From contig NW_027478911.1 in NCBI RefSeq assembly GCF_051014685.1, positions 310,001-374,000 of the forward strand: a DNA stretch of 64,000 bases, written 5' to 3'. How positions within the stretch are numbered: position 1 is the first letter of the stretch; every line of letters begins with the position of its first letter. Below, one piece after another: positions 12,511 through 24,500 of this stretch. Position numbers and translations under genes: made by a program. The DNA comes from Ptiloglossa arizonensis (Eukaryota > Arthropoda > Insecta > Hymenoptera > Colletidae). The notes beneath the pieces were generated by a model, which saw nothing but the letters and a program-made list of their open reading frames with translations, was not told where the DNA came from and ran no database searches.

Positions 12511-13972
12511 CTCGCACGATTACAACGGTGTGCGTACTTTTCCCCTAGGCCGTTCTAGTTATGCATGTCGAGCATCAGAACTGCGAAAATTTTGAGTTTC
12601 TCAAGCGTTTCTTACCTCCAAACTGCCATATCTCGCGAACGGATTGACCAATCCGCAAAATTTCTGTTGCATCTGAAGGTAGAAACTCGCCCGATTACAA
12701 CGGTATGCGTACTTTTCCCCTAGGCCGTTCTAGTTATTCGTTTCGAGCATCAGAACTGCGAAAATTTTGAGTTTCTCAATCGTTTCTCACCTACAAACTG
12801 CCACATCTCGCGAACGGATTGTCCAATCCGCAAAATTTCTGATGCATCTGAAAGTAGAAACTCGCCCGATTACAACGGTGTGCGTACTTTTCCCCTAGCC
12901 CGTTCTAGTTATTCGTTTCGAGCAACAGAACTGCGAAAATTTTGAGTTTTTCAAGCGTTGCTTACATGCAAACTGCCATATCTCGGGAACGGATTGACCA
13001 ATCCGCAAAATTTCTGTTGCATGTGAAAGTAGAAACTCGCCCGATTACAGCGGTGTGCGTACTTTTCCCCTAGGCCGTTCTAGTTATGCTTGTCGAGCAT
13101 CAGAACTGCGAAAATTTTGAGTTTCTCGAGCGTTTCTTACTTCCAAACTGCCATATCTCGCGAACGGATTGATCAATCCGCAAAATTTCTGTTGCATCTG
13201 AAAGTAGAAACTCGCCCGATTACAACACTGTGCGTACTTTCCCCCTAGGCCGTTCTACTTATTCGTTTCGAGCATCAGAACTGCGAAAATTTTGAGTTTC
13301 TCAAGCGTTTCTTACCTCCAAACTGCCATATCTCGCGAACGGATTGACCAATCCGCAAAATTTCTGTTGCATCTGAAAGTAGAAACTCGCCCGATTACAA
13401 CGGTATGCGTACTTTTCCCCTAGCCCGTTCTAGTTATTCGTTTCGAGCAACAGAACTGCGAAAATTTTGAGTTTTTCAAGCGTTGCTTACCTCCAAACTG
13501 CCATATCTCGGGAACGGATTGACCAATCCGCAAAATTTCTGTTGCATGTGAAAGTAGAAACTCGCCCGATTACAGCGGTGTGCGTACTTTTCCCCTAGGC
13601 CGTTCTAGTTATGCTTGTCGAGCATCAGAACTGCGAAAATTTTGAGTTTCTCAAGCGTTTCTTACTTTCAAACTGCCATATCTCGCGAACGGATTGACAA
13701 ATCCGCAAAATTTCTGTTGCATCTGAAAGTAGAAACTCCCCCGACTACAACACTTTGCGTACTTTTCCCCTAGGCCGTTCTAGTTATTCGTTTCGAGCAT
13801 CAGAACTGCGAAAATTTTGAGTTTCTCAAGCGTTTCTTACTTCCAAACTGCCATATCTCGCGAACGGATTGATCAATCCGCAAAATTTCTGTTGCATCTG
13901 AAAGTAGAAACTCGCCCGATTACAACACTGTGCGTACTTTTCCCCTAGGCCGTTCTAGTTATTCGTTTCGAG
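12511..13972 (+). repeat. Distal copy of the 4,111-5,572 block
   Basis: Matches 4,111-5,572 at a 48-unit offset, including CTTACATGCAAACTG at 12,961, TCTCGGGAAC, TTACAGCGGTGTG and GATTGACAAATCC. It ends about 30 bases before the abnormal monomer junction at 14,001, where the variant repertoire of the array changes. Confidence 0.88.
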
Positions 13973-14000
13973 CATCAGAACTGCGAAAATTTTGAGTTTC

Positions 14001-14010
14001 TCGGCGCGTT
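14001..14010 (+). other. Aberrant monomer junction at a domain boundary (+1 bp)
   Basis: The unit start expected as TCAAGCGTTT or TCGAGCGTTT reads TCGGCGCGTT, a one-base gain plus a substitution. It is the first indel in the array; the preceding 14,000 bases are exactly 80 units. The change is not a homopolymer slip. It coincides with the end of the 8,400-bp recurrence and with the first appearance of the CCATAACTCG and TTCGGGCAAC variants. Best read as an exchange or joining scar between two array domains; an assembly join is possible. Confidence 0.7.
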
Positions 14011-17000
14011 TCTTACCTCCAAACTGCCATAACTCGCGAACGGATTGACCAATCCGCAAAATTTCTGTTGCATCTGAAAGTAGAAACTCGCCCGATTACA
14101 ACGGTATACGTACTTTTCCCCTAGCCCGTTCTAGTTATTCGTTTCGGGCAACAGAACTGCGAAAATTTTGAGTTTTTCAAGCGTTGCTTACCTCCAAACT
14201 GCCATATCTCGCGAACGGATTGACCAATCCGCAAAATTTCTGTTGCATCAGAAAGTAGAAATTCGCCCGATTACAACGGTATGCGTACTTTTCCCCTAGC
14301 CCGTTCTAGTTATTCGTTTCGAGCAACAGAACTGCGAAAATTTTGAGTTTTTCAAGCGTTGCTTACCTCCAAACTGCCATATCTCGCGAACGGATTGACC
14401 AATCCGCAAAATTTCTGTTGCATCTGAAAGTAGAAACTCGCCCGATTACAACGGTGTGCGTACTTTTCCCCTAGGCCGTTCCAGTTATGCTTGTCGAGCA
14501 TCAGAACTGCGAAAATTTTGAGTTTCTCAAGCGTTTCTTACTTTCAAACTGCCATATCTCGCGAACGGATTGACAAATCTGCAAAATTTCTGTTGCATCT
14601 GAAAGTAGAAACTCGCCCGATTACAATACTATGCGTACTTTTCCCCTAGGCCGTTCTAGTTATTCGTTTCGAGCATCAGAACTGCGAAAATTTTGAGTTT
14701 CTCAAGCGTTTCTTACTTTCAAACTGCCATATCTCGCGAACGGATTGACAAATCCGCAAAATTTCTGTTGCATCTGAAAGTAGAAACTCGCCCGATTACA
14801 ATACTATGCGTACTTTTCTCCTAGGCCGTTCTAGTTATTCGTTTCGAGCATCAGAACTGCGAAAATTTTGAGTTTCTCAAGCGTTTCTTACCTCCAAACT
14901 GCCATAACTCGCGAACGGATTCACCAATCCGCAAAATTTCTGTTGCATCTGAAAGTAGAAACTCGCCCGATTACAACACTATGCGTACTTTTCCCCTAGG
15001 CCGTTCTAGTTATTCGTTTCGAGCATCAGAACTGCGAAAATTTTGAGTTTCTCAAGCGTTGCTTACCTCCAAACTGCCATATCTCGCGAACGGATTGACC
15101 AATCCGCAAAATTTCTGTTGCATCTGAAAGTAGAAACTCGCCCGATTACCACGGTGTGCGTACTTTTCCCCTAGGCCGTTCTAGTTATGCTTGTCGAGCA
15201 TCAGAACTGCGAAAATTTTGAGTTTCTCGAGCGTTTCTTACCTCCAAACTGCCATATCTCGCGAACGGATTGACCAATCCGCAAAATTTCTGTTGCATCA
15301 GAAAGTAGAAACTCGCCCGATTACAACGGTGTGCGTACTTTTCCCCTAGGCCGTTCTAGTTATGCTTGTCGAGCATCAGAACTGCGAAAATTTTGAGTTT
15401 CTCGAGCGTTTCTTACCTCCAAACTGCCATATCTCGCGAACGGATTGACCATTCCGCAAAATTTCTGTTGCATCTGAAAGTAGAAACTCGCCGATTACAA
15501 CGGTATGCGTACTTTTCCCCTAGCCCGTTCTAGATATTCGTTTCGGGCAACAGAACTGCGAAAATTTTGAGTTTTTCAAGCGTTGCTTACCTCCAAACTG
15601 CCATATCTCGCGAACGGATTGACCAATCCGCAAAATTTCTGTTGCATCTGAAAGTAGAAACTCGCCCGATTACAACGGTGTGCGTACTTTTCCCCTAGGC
15701 CGTTCTAGTTATGCTTGTCGAGCATCAGAACTGCGAAAATTTTGAGTCTCTCGAGCGTTTCTTACCTCCAAACTGCCATATCTCGCGAACGGATTGACCA
15801 ATCCGCAAAATTTCTGTTGCATCTGAAAGTAGAAACTCGCCCGATTACAACGGTGTTCGTACTTTTCCCCTAGGCCGTTCTAGTTATGCTTGTCGAGCAT
15901 CAGAACTGCGAAAATTTTGAGTTTCTCGAGCGTTTCTTACTTCCAAACTGCCATATCTCGCGAACGGATTGACCAATCCGCAAAATTTCTGTTGCATCTG
16001 AAAGTAGAAGCTCGCCCGATTACAACACTATGCGTACTTTTCCCGTAGGCCGTTCTAGTTATTCGTTTCGAGCATCAGAACTGCGAAAATTTTGAGTTTC
16101 TCAAGCGTTTCTTACCTCCAAACTGCCATAACTCGCGAACGGATTGACCAATCCGCAAAATTTCTGTTGCATCTGAAAGTAGAAACTCGTCCGATTACAA
16201 CGGTATGCGTACTTCTCCCCTAGCCCGTTCTAGTTATTCGTTTCGGGCAACAGAACTGCGAAAATTTTGAGTTTTTCAAGCGTTGCTTACCTCCAAACTG
16301 CCATATCCTGCGAACGGATTGACCAATCCGCAAAATTTCTGTTGCATCTGAAAGTAGAAACTCGCCCGATTACAACGGTGTGCGTACTTTTCCCCTAGCC
16401 AGTTCTAGTTATTAGTTTCGAGCAACAGAACTGCGAAAATTTTAAGTTTTTCAAGCGTTGCTTACCTCCAAACTGCCATATCTCGCGAACGGATTGACCA
16501 ATCCGCAAAATTTCTGTTGCATCAGAAAGTAGAAACTCGCCCGATTACAACGGTATGCGTACTTTTCCCCTAGGCCGTTCTAGTTATGCTTGTCGAGCAT
16601 CAGAACTGCGAAAATTTTGAGTTTCTCGAGCGTTTCTTACCTCCAAACTGCCATATCTCGCGAACGGATTGACCAATCCGCAAAATTTCTGTTGCATCTG
16701 AAAGTAGAAACTCGCCCGATTACAACACTATGCGTACTTTTCCCCTAGGCCGTTCTAGTTATTCGTTTCGAGCATCAGAACTGCGAAAATTTTGAGTTTC
16801 TCAAGCGTTTCTTACTTCCAAACTGCCATATCTCGCGAACGGATTGACCATTCCGCAAAATTTCTGTTGCATCTGAAAGTAGAAACTCGCCGATTACAAC
16901 GGTATGCGTACTTTTCCCCTAGCCCGTTCTAGTTATTCGTTTCGGGCAACAGAACTGCGAAAATTTTGAGTTTTTCAAGCGTTGCTTACCTCCAAACTGC

Positions 17001-18129
17001 CATATCTCGCGAACGGATAGACCAATCCGCAAAATTTCTGTTGCATCTGAAAGTAGAAACTCGCCCGATTACAACGGTGTGCGTACTTTTCCCCTAGGCC
17101 GTTCTAGTTATGCTTGTCGAGCATCAGATCTGCGAAAATTTTGAGTTTCTCGAGCGTTTCTTACCTCCAAACTGCCATATCTCGCGAACGGATTGACCAA
17201 TCCGCAAAATTTCTGTTGCATCTGAAAGTAGAAACTCGCCCGATTACAACACTATGCCTACTTTTCCCCTAGGCCGTTCTAGTTATGCTTGTCGAGCATC
17301 AGAACTGCGAAAATTTTGAGTTTTTCAAGCGTTGCTTACCTCCAAACTGCGATATCTCGCGAACGGATTGACCAATCCGCAAAATTTCTGTTGCATCAGA
17401 AAGTAAAAACTCGCCCGATTACAACGGTATGCGTACTTTTCCCCTAGCCCGTTCTAGTTATTCGTTTCGAGCAACAGAACTGCGAAAATTTTGAGTTTTT
17501 CAAGCTTTGCTTACCTCCAAACTGCCATATCTCGCGAACGGATTGACCAATCCGCAAAATTTCTGTTGCATCTGAAAGTAGAAACTCGCCCGATTACAAC
17601 GGTATGCGTACTTTTCCCCTAGCCCGTTCTAGTTATTCGTTTCGGGCAACAGAACTGCGAAAATTTTGAGTTTTTCAAGCGTTGCTTACTCCCAAACTGC
17701 CATATCTCGCGAACGGATTGACCAATCCGCAAAATTTCTGTTGCATCTGAAAGTAGAAACTCGCCCGATTACAACGGTGTGCGTACTTTTCCCCTAGCCC
17801 GTTCTAGTTATTCGTTTCGAGCAACAGAACTGCGAAAATTTTGAGTTTTTCAAGCGTTGCTTACCTCCAAACTGCCATATCTCGCGAACGGATTGACCAA
17901 TCCGCAAAATTTCTGTTGCATCAGAAAGTAGAAACTCGCCCGATTACAACGGTGTGCGTACTTTTCCCCTAGGCCGTTCTAGTTATGCTTGTCGAGCATC
18001 AGAACTGCGAAAATTTTGAGTTTCTCGAGCGTTTCTTACATCCAAACTGCCATATCTCGCGAACGGATTGACCATTCCGCAAAATTTCTGTTGCATCAGA
18101 AAGTAGAAACTCGCCCGATTACAACGGTA
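14011..18129 (+). repeat. Domain 2 proximal part: mixed monomers without a clear HOR
   Basis: About 23.5 units drawn from domain 2 variants: TAGCCCG with TTCGGGCAAC or TTCGAGCAAC, TTATGCTTGTCG, CCATAACTCG, and ACACTATGCG. CTCAC/CACATC units, common in domain 1, are absent. Two adjacent units near 14,531-14,880 both carry CTTACTTTCAAACTG, GATTGACAAATC and ACAATACTATGCG, a simple one-unit duplication. One-base deletions (CGCCGATT for CGCCCGATT) occur at about 15,489 and 16,888. The stretch near 15,830-16,798 reappears at 25,515-26,540. No other sequence type is present. Confidence 0.85.
16801..16974 (+). repeat. Representative of a 174-bp monomer subfamily
   Basis: This unit carries linked changes that recur as a set: CCATTCCGC instead of CCAATCCGC, a one-base deletion giving CTCGCCGATT, TAGCCCG, and usually TTCGGGCAAC. 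The deletion recurs at about 15,489, 16,888, 20,563, 21,907, 22,432, 23,831, 24,355, 28,046, 30,317 and 31,194, each time downstream of the CATTCC change. Shared inheritance explains this better than ten independent events. A unit near 18,070 has CATTCC without the deletion and may be an intermediate or a recombinant. Confidence 0.85.
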
Positions 18130-19179
18130 TGCGTACTTTTCCCCTAGGCCGTTCTAGTTATGCTTGTCGAGCATCAGAACTGCGAAAATTTTGAGTTTCT
18201 CGAGCGTTTCTTACCTCCAAACTGCCATATCTCGCGAACGGATTGACCAATCCGCAAAATTTCTGTTGCATCTGAAAGTAGAAACTCCCCCGACTACAAC
18301 ACTATGCGTACTTTTCCCCTAGGCCGTCCTAGTTATTCGTTTCGAGCATCAGAACTGCGAAGATTTTGAGTTTCTCAAGCGTTTCTTACTTCCAAACTGC
18401 CATATCTCGCGAACGGATTGACCAATCCGCAAAATTTCTGTTGCATCTGAAAGTAGAAACTCGCCCGATTACAACACTATGCGTACTTTTCCCGTAGGCC
18501 GTTCTAGTTATTCGTTTCGAGCATCAGAACTGCGAAAATTTTGAGTTTCTCAAGCGTTTCTTACCTCCAAACTGCCATAACTCGAGAACGGATTGACCAA
18601 TCCGCAAAATTTCTGTTGCATCTGAAAGTAGAAACTCGCCCGATTACAACGGTATGCGTACTTTTCCCCTAGCCCGTCCTAGTTATTCGTTTCGGGCAAC
18701 AGAACTGCGAAAATTTTGAGTTTTTCAAGCGTTGCTTACCCCCAAACTGCCATATCTCGCGAACGGATTTACCAATCCGCAAAATTTCTGTTGCATCTGA
18801 AAGTAGAAACTCGCCCGATTACAACGGTGTGCGTACTTTTCCCCTAGCCCGTTCTAGTTATTCGTTTCGAGCAACAGAACTGCGAAAATTTTGAGTTTTT
18901 CAAGCGTTGCTTACCTCCAAACTGCCATATCTCGCGAACGGATTGACCAATCCGCAAAATTTCTGTTGCATCAGAAAGTAGAAACTCGCCCGATTACAAC
19001 GGTATGCGTACTTTTCCCCTAGCCCGTTCTAGTTATTCGTTTCGGGCAACAGAACTGCGAAAATTTTGAGTTTTTCAAGCGTTGCTTACCTCCAAACTGC
19101 CATATCTCGCGAACGGATTGACCAATCCGCAAAATTTCTGTTGTATCTGAAAGTAGAAACTCGCCCGATTACAACGGTG
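18130..19179 (+). repeat. 6-monomer HOR unit, copy 1 (1,050 bp)
   Basis: Repeats at an offset of exactly 1,050 bp. The marker is GCGAAGATTTTGAG (AGATTTT at 18,361 and 19,411), accompanied by TTTCCCGTAGGCC, CCATAACTCGAGAAC, TAGCCCGTCCTAG, and CGGATTTACCAATCC in the same order in both copies. The following copy diverges at about 20,086, where TTCGGGCAAC is replaced by TTCGAGCAAC. Confidence 0.85.
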
Positions 19180-20085
19180 TGCGTACTTTTCCCCTAGGCC
19201 GTTCTAGTTATGCTTGTCGAGCATCAGAACTGCGAAAATTTTGAGTTTCTCGAGCGTTTCTTACCTCCAAACTGCCATATCTCGCGAACGGATTGACCAA
19301 TCCGCAAAATTTCTGTTGCATCTGAAAGTAGAAACTCCCCCGACTACAACACTATGCGTACTTTTCCCCTAGGCCGTCCTAGTTATTCGTTTCGAGCATC
19401 AGAACTGCGAAGATTTTGAGTTTCTCAAGCGTTTCTTACTTCCAAACTGCCATATCTCGCGAACGGATTGACCAATCCGCAAAATTTCTGTTGCATCTGA
19501 AAGTAGAAACTCGCCCGATTACAACACTATGCGTACTTTTCCCGTAGGCCGTTCTAGTTATTCGTTTCGAGCATCAGAACTGCGAAAATTTTGAGTTTCT
19601 CAAGCGTTTCTTACCTCCAAACTGCCATAACTCGAGAACGGATTGACCAATCCGCAAAATTTCTGTTGCATCTGAAAGTAGAAACTCGCCCGATTACAAC
19701 GGTATGCGTACTTTTCCCCTAGCCCGTCCTAGTTATTCGTTTCGGGCATCAGAACTGCGAAAATTTTGAGTTTTTCAAGCGTTGCTTACCCCCAAACTGC
19801 CATATCTCGCGAACGGATTTACCAATCCGCAAAATTTCTGTTGCATCTGAAAGTAGAAACTCGCCCGATTACAACGGTGTGCGTACTTTTCCCCTAGCCC
19901 GTTCTAGTTATTCGTTTCGAGCAACAGAACTGCGAAAATTTTGAGTTTTTCAAGCGTTGCTTACCTCCAAACTGCCATATCTCGCGAACGGATTGACCAA
20001 TCCGCAAAATTTCTGTTGCATCAGAAAGTAGAAACTCGCCCGATTACAACGGTATGCGTACTTTTCCCCTAGCCCGTTCTAGTTA
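19180..20085 (+). repeat. 6-monomer HOR unit, copy 2 (partial)
   Basis: Carries the same ordered markers as 18,130-19,035, with TTCGGGCATC in place of TTCGGGCAAC near 19,741. A later copy of much of this segment, from TTGTATCTG at 19,141 onward, appears at about 24,507-25,500, displaced by 31 units after correcting for five single-base deletions and the 54-bp deletion. Confidence 0.83.
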
Positions 20086-21939
20086 TTCGTTTCGAGCAAC
20101 AGAACTGCGAAAATTTTGAGTTTTTCAAGCGTTGCTTACCTCCAAACTGTCATATCTCGCGAACGGATTGACCAATCCGCAAAATTTCTGTTGCATCAGA
20201 AAGTAGAAACTCGCCCGATTACAACGGTGTGCGTACTTTTCCCCTAGGCCGTTCTAGTTATGCTTGTCGAGCATCAGAACTGCGAAAATTTTGAGTTTCT
20301 CATGCGTTTCTTACATCCAAACTGCCATATCTCGCGAACGGATTGACCAATCCGCAAAATTTCTGTTGCATCTGAAAGTAGAAACTCGCCCGATTACAAC
20401 ACTATGCGTACTTTTCCCCTAGGCCGTTCTAGTTATTCGTTTCGAGCATCAGAACTGCGAAAATTTTGAGTTTCTCAAGCGTTTCTTACTTCCAAACTGC
20501 CATATCTCGCGAACGGATTGACCATTCCGCAAAATTTCTGTTGCATCTGAAAGTAGAAACTCGCCGATTACAACGGTATGCGTACTTTTCCCCTAGCCCG
20601 TTCTAGTTATTCGTTTCGGGCAACAGAACTGCGAAAATTTTGAGTTTTTCAAGCGTTGCTTACCTCCAAACTGCCATATCTCGCGAACGGATTGACCAAT
20701 CCGCAAAATTTCTGTTGCATCTGAAAGTAGAAACTCGCCCGATTACAACACTATGCGTACTTTTCCCCTAGGCCGTTCTAGTTATTCGTTTCGAGCATCA
20801 GAACTGCGAAAATTTTGAGTTTCTCGAGCGTTTCTTACCTCCAAACTGCCATATCTCGCGAACGGATTGACCAATCCGCAAAATTTCTGTTGCATCTGAA
20901 AGTAGAAACTCCCCCGACTACAACACTATGCGTACTTTTCCCCTAGGCCGTCCTAGTTATTCGTTTCGAGCATCAGAACTGCGAAGATTTTGAGTTTCTC
21001 AAGCGTTTCTTACTTCCAAACTGCCATATCTCGCGAACGGATTGACCAATCCGCAAAATTTCTGTTGCATCTGAAAGTAGAAACTCGCCCGATTACAACA
21101 CTATGCGTACTTTTCCCGTAGGCCGTTTTCTTACCTCCAAACTGCCATAACTCGAGAACGGATTGACCAATCCGCAAAATTTCTGTTGCATCTGAAAGTA
21201 GAAACTCGCCCGATTACAACGGTATGCGTACTTTTCCCCTAGCCCGTCCTAGTTATTCGTTTCGGGCAACAGAACTGCGAAAATTTTGAGTTTTTCAAGC
21301 GTTGCTTACCCCCAAACTGCCATATCTCGCGAACGGATTTACCAATCCGCAAAATTTCTGTTGCATCTGAAAGTAGAAACTCGCCCGATTACAACGGTGT
21401 GCGTACTTTTCCCCTAGCCCGTTCTAGTTATTCGTTTCGAGCAACAGAACTGCGAAAATTTTGAGTTTTTCAAGCGTTGCTTACCTCCAAACTGCCATAT
21501 CTCGCGAACGGATTGACCAATCCGCAAAATTTCTGTTGCATCAGAAAGTAGAAACTCGCCCGATTACAACGGTATGCGTACTTTTCCCCTAGCCCGTTCT
21601 AGTTATTCGTTTCGAGCAACAGAACTGCGAAAATTTTGAGTTTTTCAAGCGTTGCTTACCTCCAAACTGCCATATCTCGCGAACGGATTGACCAATCCGC
21701 AAAATTTCTGTTGCATCAGAAAGTAGAAACTCGCCCGATTACAACGGTGTGCGTACTTTTCCCCTAGGCCGTTCTAGTTATGCTTGTCGAGCATCAGAAC
21801 TGCGAAAATTTTGAGTTTCTCGAGCGTTTCTTACCTCCAAACTGCCATATCTCGCGAACGGATTGACCATTCCGCAAAATTTCTGTTGCATCTGAAAGTA
21901 GAAACTCGCCGATTACAACGGTATGCGTACTTTTCCCCT
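20070..21939 (+). repeat. 11-monomer HOR unit, copy 1 (carries the 54-bp deletion)
   Basis: Eleven units, expected 1,925 bp, observed 1,869-1,870 bp. The marker CATGCGTTTCTTACATCC at 20,301 recurs at about 22,170 and 24,093. AGATTTTGAG recurs at 20,985 and 22,854, and CCCGTAGG at 21,115, 22,984 and 24,907. The distance 1,869 equals 1,925 minus 54 minus two single-base deletions, so the copies align unit for unit. Confidence 0.87.
21121..21135 (+). other. 54-bp deletion fusing two monomers
   Basis: GGCCGT runs straight into TTTCTTACC, skipping unit positions from about 130 of one monomer to about 8 of the next. The two units starting at 20,999 and ending at 21,294 therefore span 296 bp instead of 350. 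Short similar CGTT and CGTTT strings flank the join. The equivalent monomers in the other HOR copies (near 22,990 and 24,913) are intact, so this is a private event in one copy. It is the only large indel in the window. Confidence 0.92.
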
Positions 21940-23862
21940 AGCCCGTTCTAGTTATTCGTTTCGGGCAACAGAACTGCGAAAATTTTGAGTTTTTCAAGCG
22001 TTGCTTACCTCCAAACTGCCATATCTCGCGAACGGATTGACCAATCCGCAAAATTTCTGTTGCATCTGAAAGTAGAAACTCGCCCGATTACAACGGTGTG
22101 CGTACTTTTCCCCTAGGCCGTTCTAGTTATGCTTGTCGAGCATCAGAACTGCGAAAATTTTGAGTTTCTAATGCGTTTCTTACATCCAAACTGCCATATC
22201 TCGCGAACGGATTGACCAATCCGCAAAATTTCTGTTGCATCTGAAAGTAGAAACTCGCCCGATTACAACACTATGCGTACTTTTCCCCTAGGCCGTTCTA
22301 GTTATTCGTTTCGAGCATCAGAACTGCGAAAATTTTGAGTTTCTCAAGCGTTTCTTACTTCCAAACTGCCATATCTCGCGAACGGATTGACCATTCCGCA
22401 AAATTTCTGTTGCATCTGAAAGTAGAAACTCGCCGATTACAACGGTATGCGTACTTTTCCCCTAGCCCGTTCTAGTTATTCGTTTCGGGCAACAGAACTG
22501 CGAAAATTTTGAGTTTTTCAAGCGTTGCTTACCTCCAAACTGCCATATCTCGCGAACGGATTGACCAATCCGCAAAATTTCTGTTGCATCTGAAAGTAGA
22601 AACTCGCCCGATTACAACACTATGCGTACTTTTCCCCTAGGCCGTTCTAGTTATTCGTTTCGAGCATCAGAACTGCGAAAATTTTGAGTTTCTCGAGCGT
22701 TTCTTACCTCCAAACTGCCATATCTCGCGAACGGATTGACCAATCCGCAAAATTTCTGTTGCATCTGAAAGTAGAAACTCCCCCGACTACAACACTATGC
22801 GTACTTTTCCCCTAGGCCGTCCTAGTTATTCGTTTCGAGCATCAGAACTGCGAAGATTTTGAGTTTCTCAAGCGTTTCTTACTTCCAAACTGCCATATCT
22901 CGCGAACGGATTGACCAATCCGCAAAATTTCTGTTGCATCTGAAAGTAGAAACTCGCCCGATTACAACACTATGCGTACTTTTCCCGTAGGCCGTTCTAG
23001 TTATTCGTTTCGAGCATCAGAACTGCGAAAATTTTGAGTTTCTGAAGCGTTTCTTACCTCCAAACTGCCATAACTCGAGAACGGATTGACCAATCCGCAA
23101 AATTTCTGTTGCATCTGAAAGTAGAAACTCGCCCGATTACAACGGTATGCGTACTTTTCCCCTAGCCCGTCCTAGTTATTCGTTTCGGGCAACAGAACTG
23201 CGAAAATTTTGAGTTTTTCAAGCGTTGCTTACCCCCAAACTGCCATATCTCGCGAACGGATTTACCAATCCGCAAAATTTCTGTTGCATCTGAAAGTAGA
23301 AACTCGCCCGATTACAACGGTGTGCGTACTTTTCCCCTAGCCCGTTCTAGTTATTCGTTTCGAGCAACAGAACTGCGAAAATTTTGAGTTTTTCAAGCGT
23401 TGCTTACCTCCAAACTGCCATATCTCGCGAACGGATTGACCAATCCGCAAAATTTCTGTTCCATCAGAAAGTAGAAACTCGCCCGATTACAACGGTATGC
23501 GTACTTTTCCCCTAGCCCGTTCTAGTTATTCGTTTCGAGCAACAGAACTGCGAAAATTTTGAGTTTTTCAAGCGTTGCTTACCTCCAAACTGCCATATCT
23601 CGCGAACGGATTGACCAATCCGCAAAATTTCTATTGCATCAGAAAGTAGAAACTCGCCCGATTACAACGGTGTGCGTACTTTTCCCCTAGGCCGTTCTAG
23701 TTATGCTTGTCGAGCATCAGAACTGCGAAAATTTTGAGTTTCTCGAGCGTTTCTTACCTCCAAACTGCCATATCTCGCGAACGGATTGACCATTCCGCAA
23801 AATTTCTGTTGCATCTGAAAGTAGAAACTCGCCGATTACAACGGTATGCGTACTTTTCCCCT
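21940..23862 (+). repeat. 11-monomer HOR unit, copy 2
   Basis: Same order of variants as 20,070-21,939 but with the deleted segment intact. The length is close to 1,923 bp because two 174-bp subfamily monomers are included. Small private changes include TTTCTAATGCG at 22,166, TTTCTGAAGCG near 23,040 and TTCCATCAG near 23,459. Confidence 0.87.
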
Positions 23863-24500
23863 AGCCCGTTCTAGTTATTCGTTTCGGGCAACAGAACTGC
23901 GAAAATTTTGAGTTTTTCAAGCGTTGCTTACCTCCAAACTGCCATATCTCGCGAACGGATTGACCAATCCGCAAAATTTCTGTTGCATCTGAAAGTAGAA
24001 ACTCGCCCGATTACAACGGTGTGCGTACTTTTCCCCTAGGCCGTTCTAGTTATGCTTGTCGAGCATCAGAACTGCGAAAATTTTGAGTTTCTCATGCGTT
24101 TCTTACATCCAAACTGCCATATCTCGCGAACGGATTGACCAATCCGCAAAATTTCTGTTGCATCTGAAAGTAGAAACTCGCCCGATTACAACACTATGCG
24201 TACTTTTCCCCTAGGCCGTTCTAGTTATTCGTTTCGAGCATCAGAACTGCGAAAATTTTGAGTTTCTCAAGCGTTTCTTACTTCCAAACTGCCATATCTC
24301 GCGAACGGATTGACCATTCCGCAAAATTTCTGTTGCATCTGAAAGTAGAAACTCGCCGATTACAACGGTATGCGTACTTTTCCCCTAGCCCGTTCTAGTT
24401 ATTCGTTTCGGGCAACAGAACTGCGAAAATTTTGAGTTTTTCAAGCGTTGCTTACCTCCAAACTGCCATATCTCGCGAACGGATTGACCAATCCGCAAAA
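23863..24500 (+). repeat. 11-monomer HOR unit, copy 3 (truncated)
   Basis: About 3.6 units continue the 11-mer order (CATGCG at 24,093, CGCCGATT at about 24,355). At about 24,507 the order switches to that of 19,141 onward, marked by TTGTATCTG. The switch occurs inside homologous sequence, as expected for unequal recombination between misaligned HORs. Confidence 0.82.
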
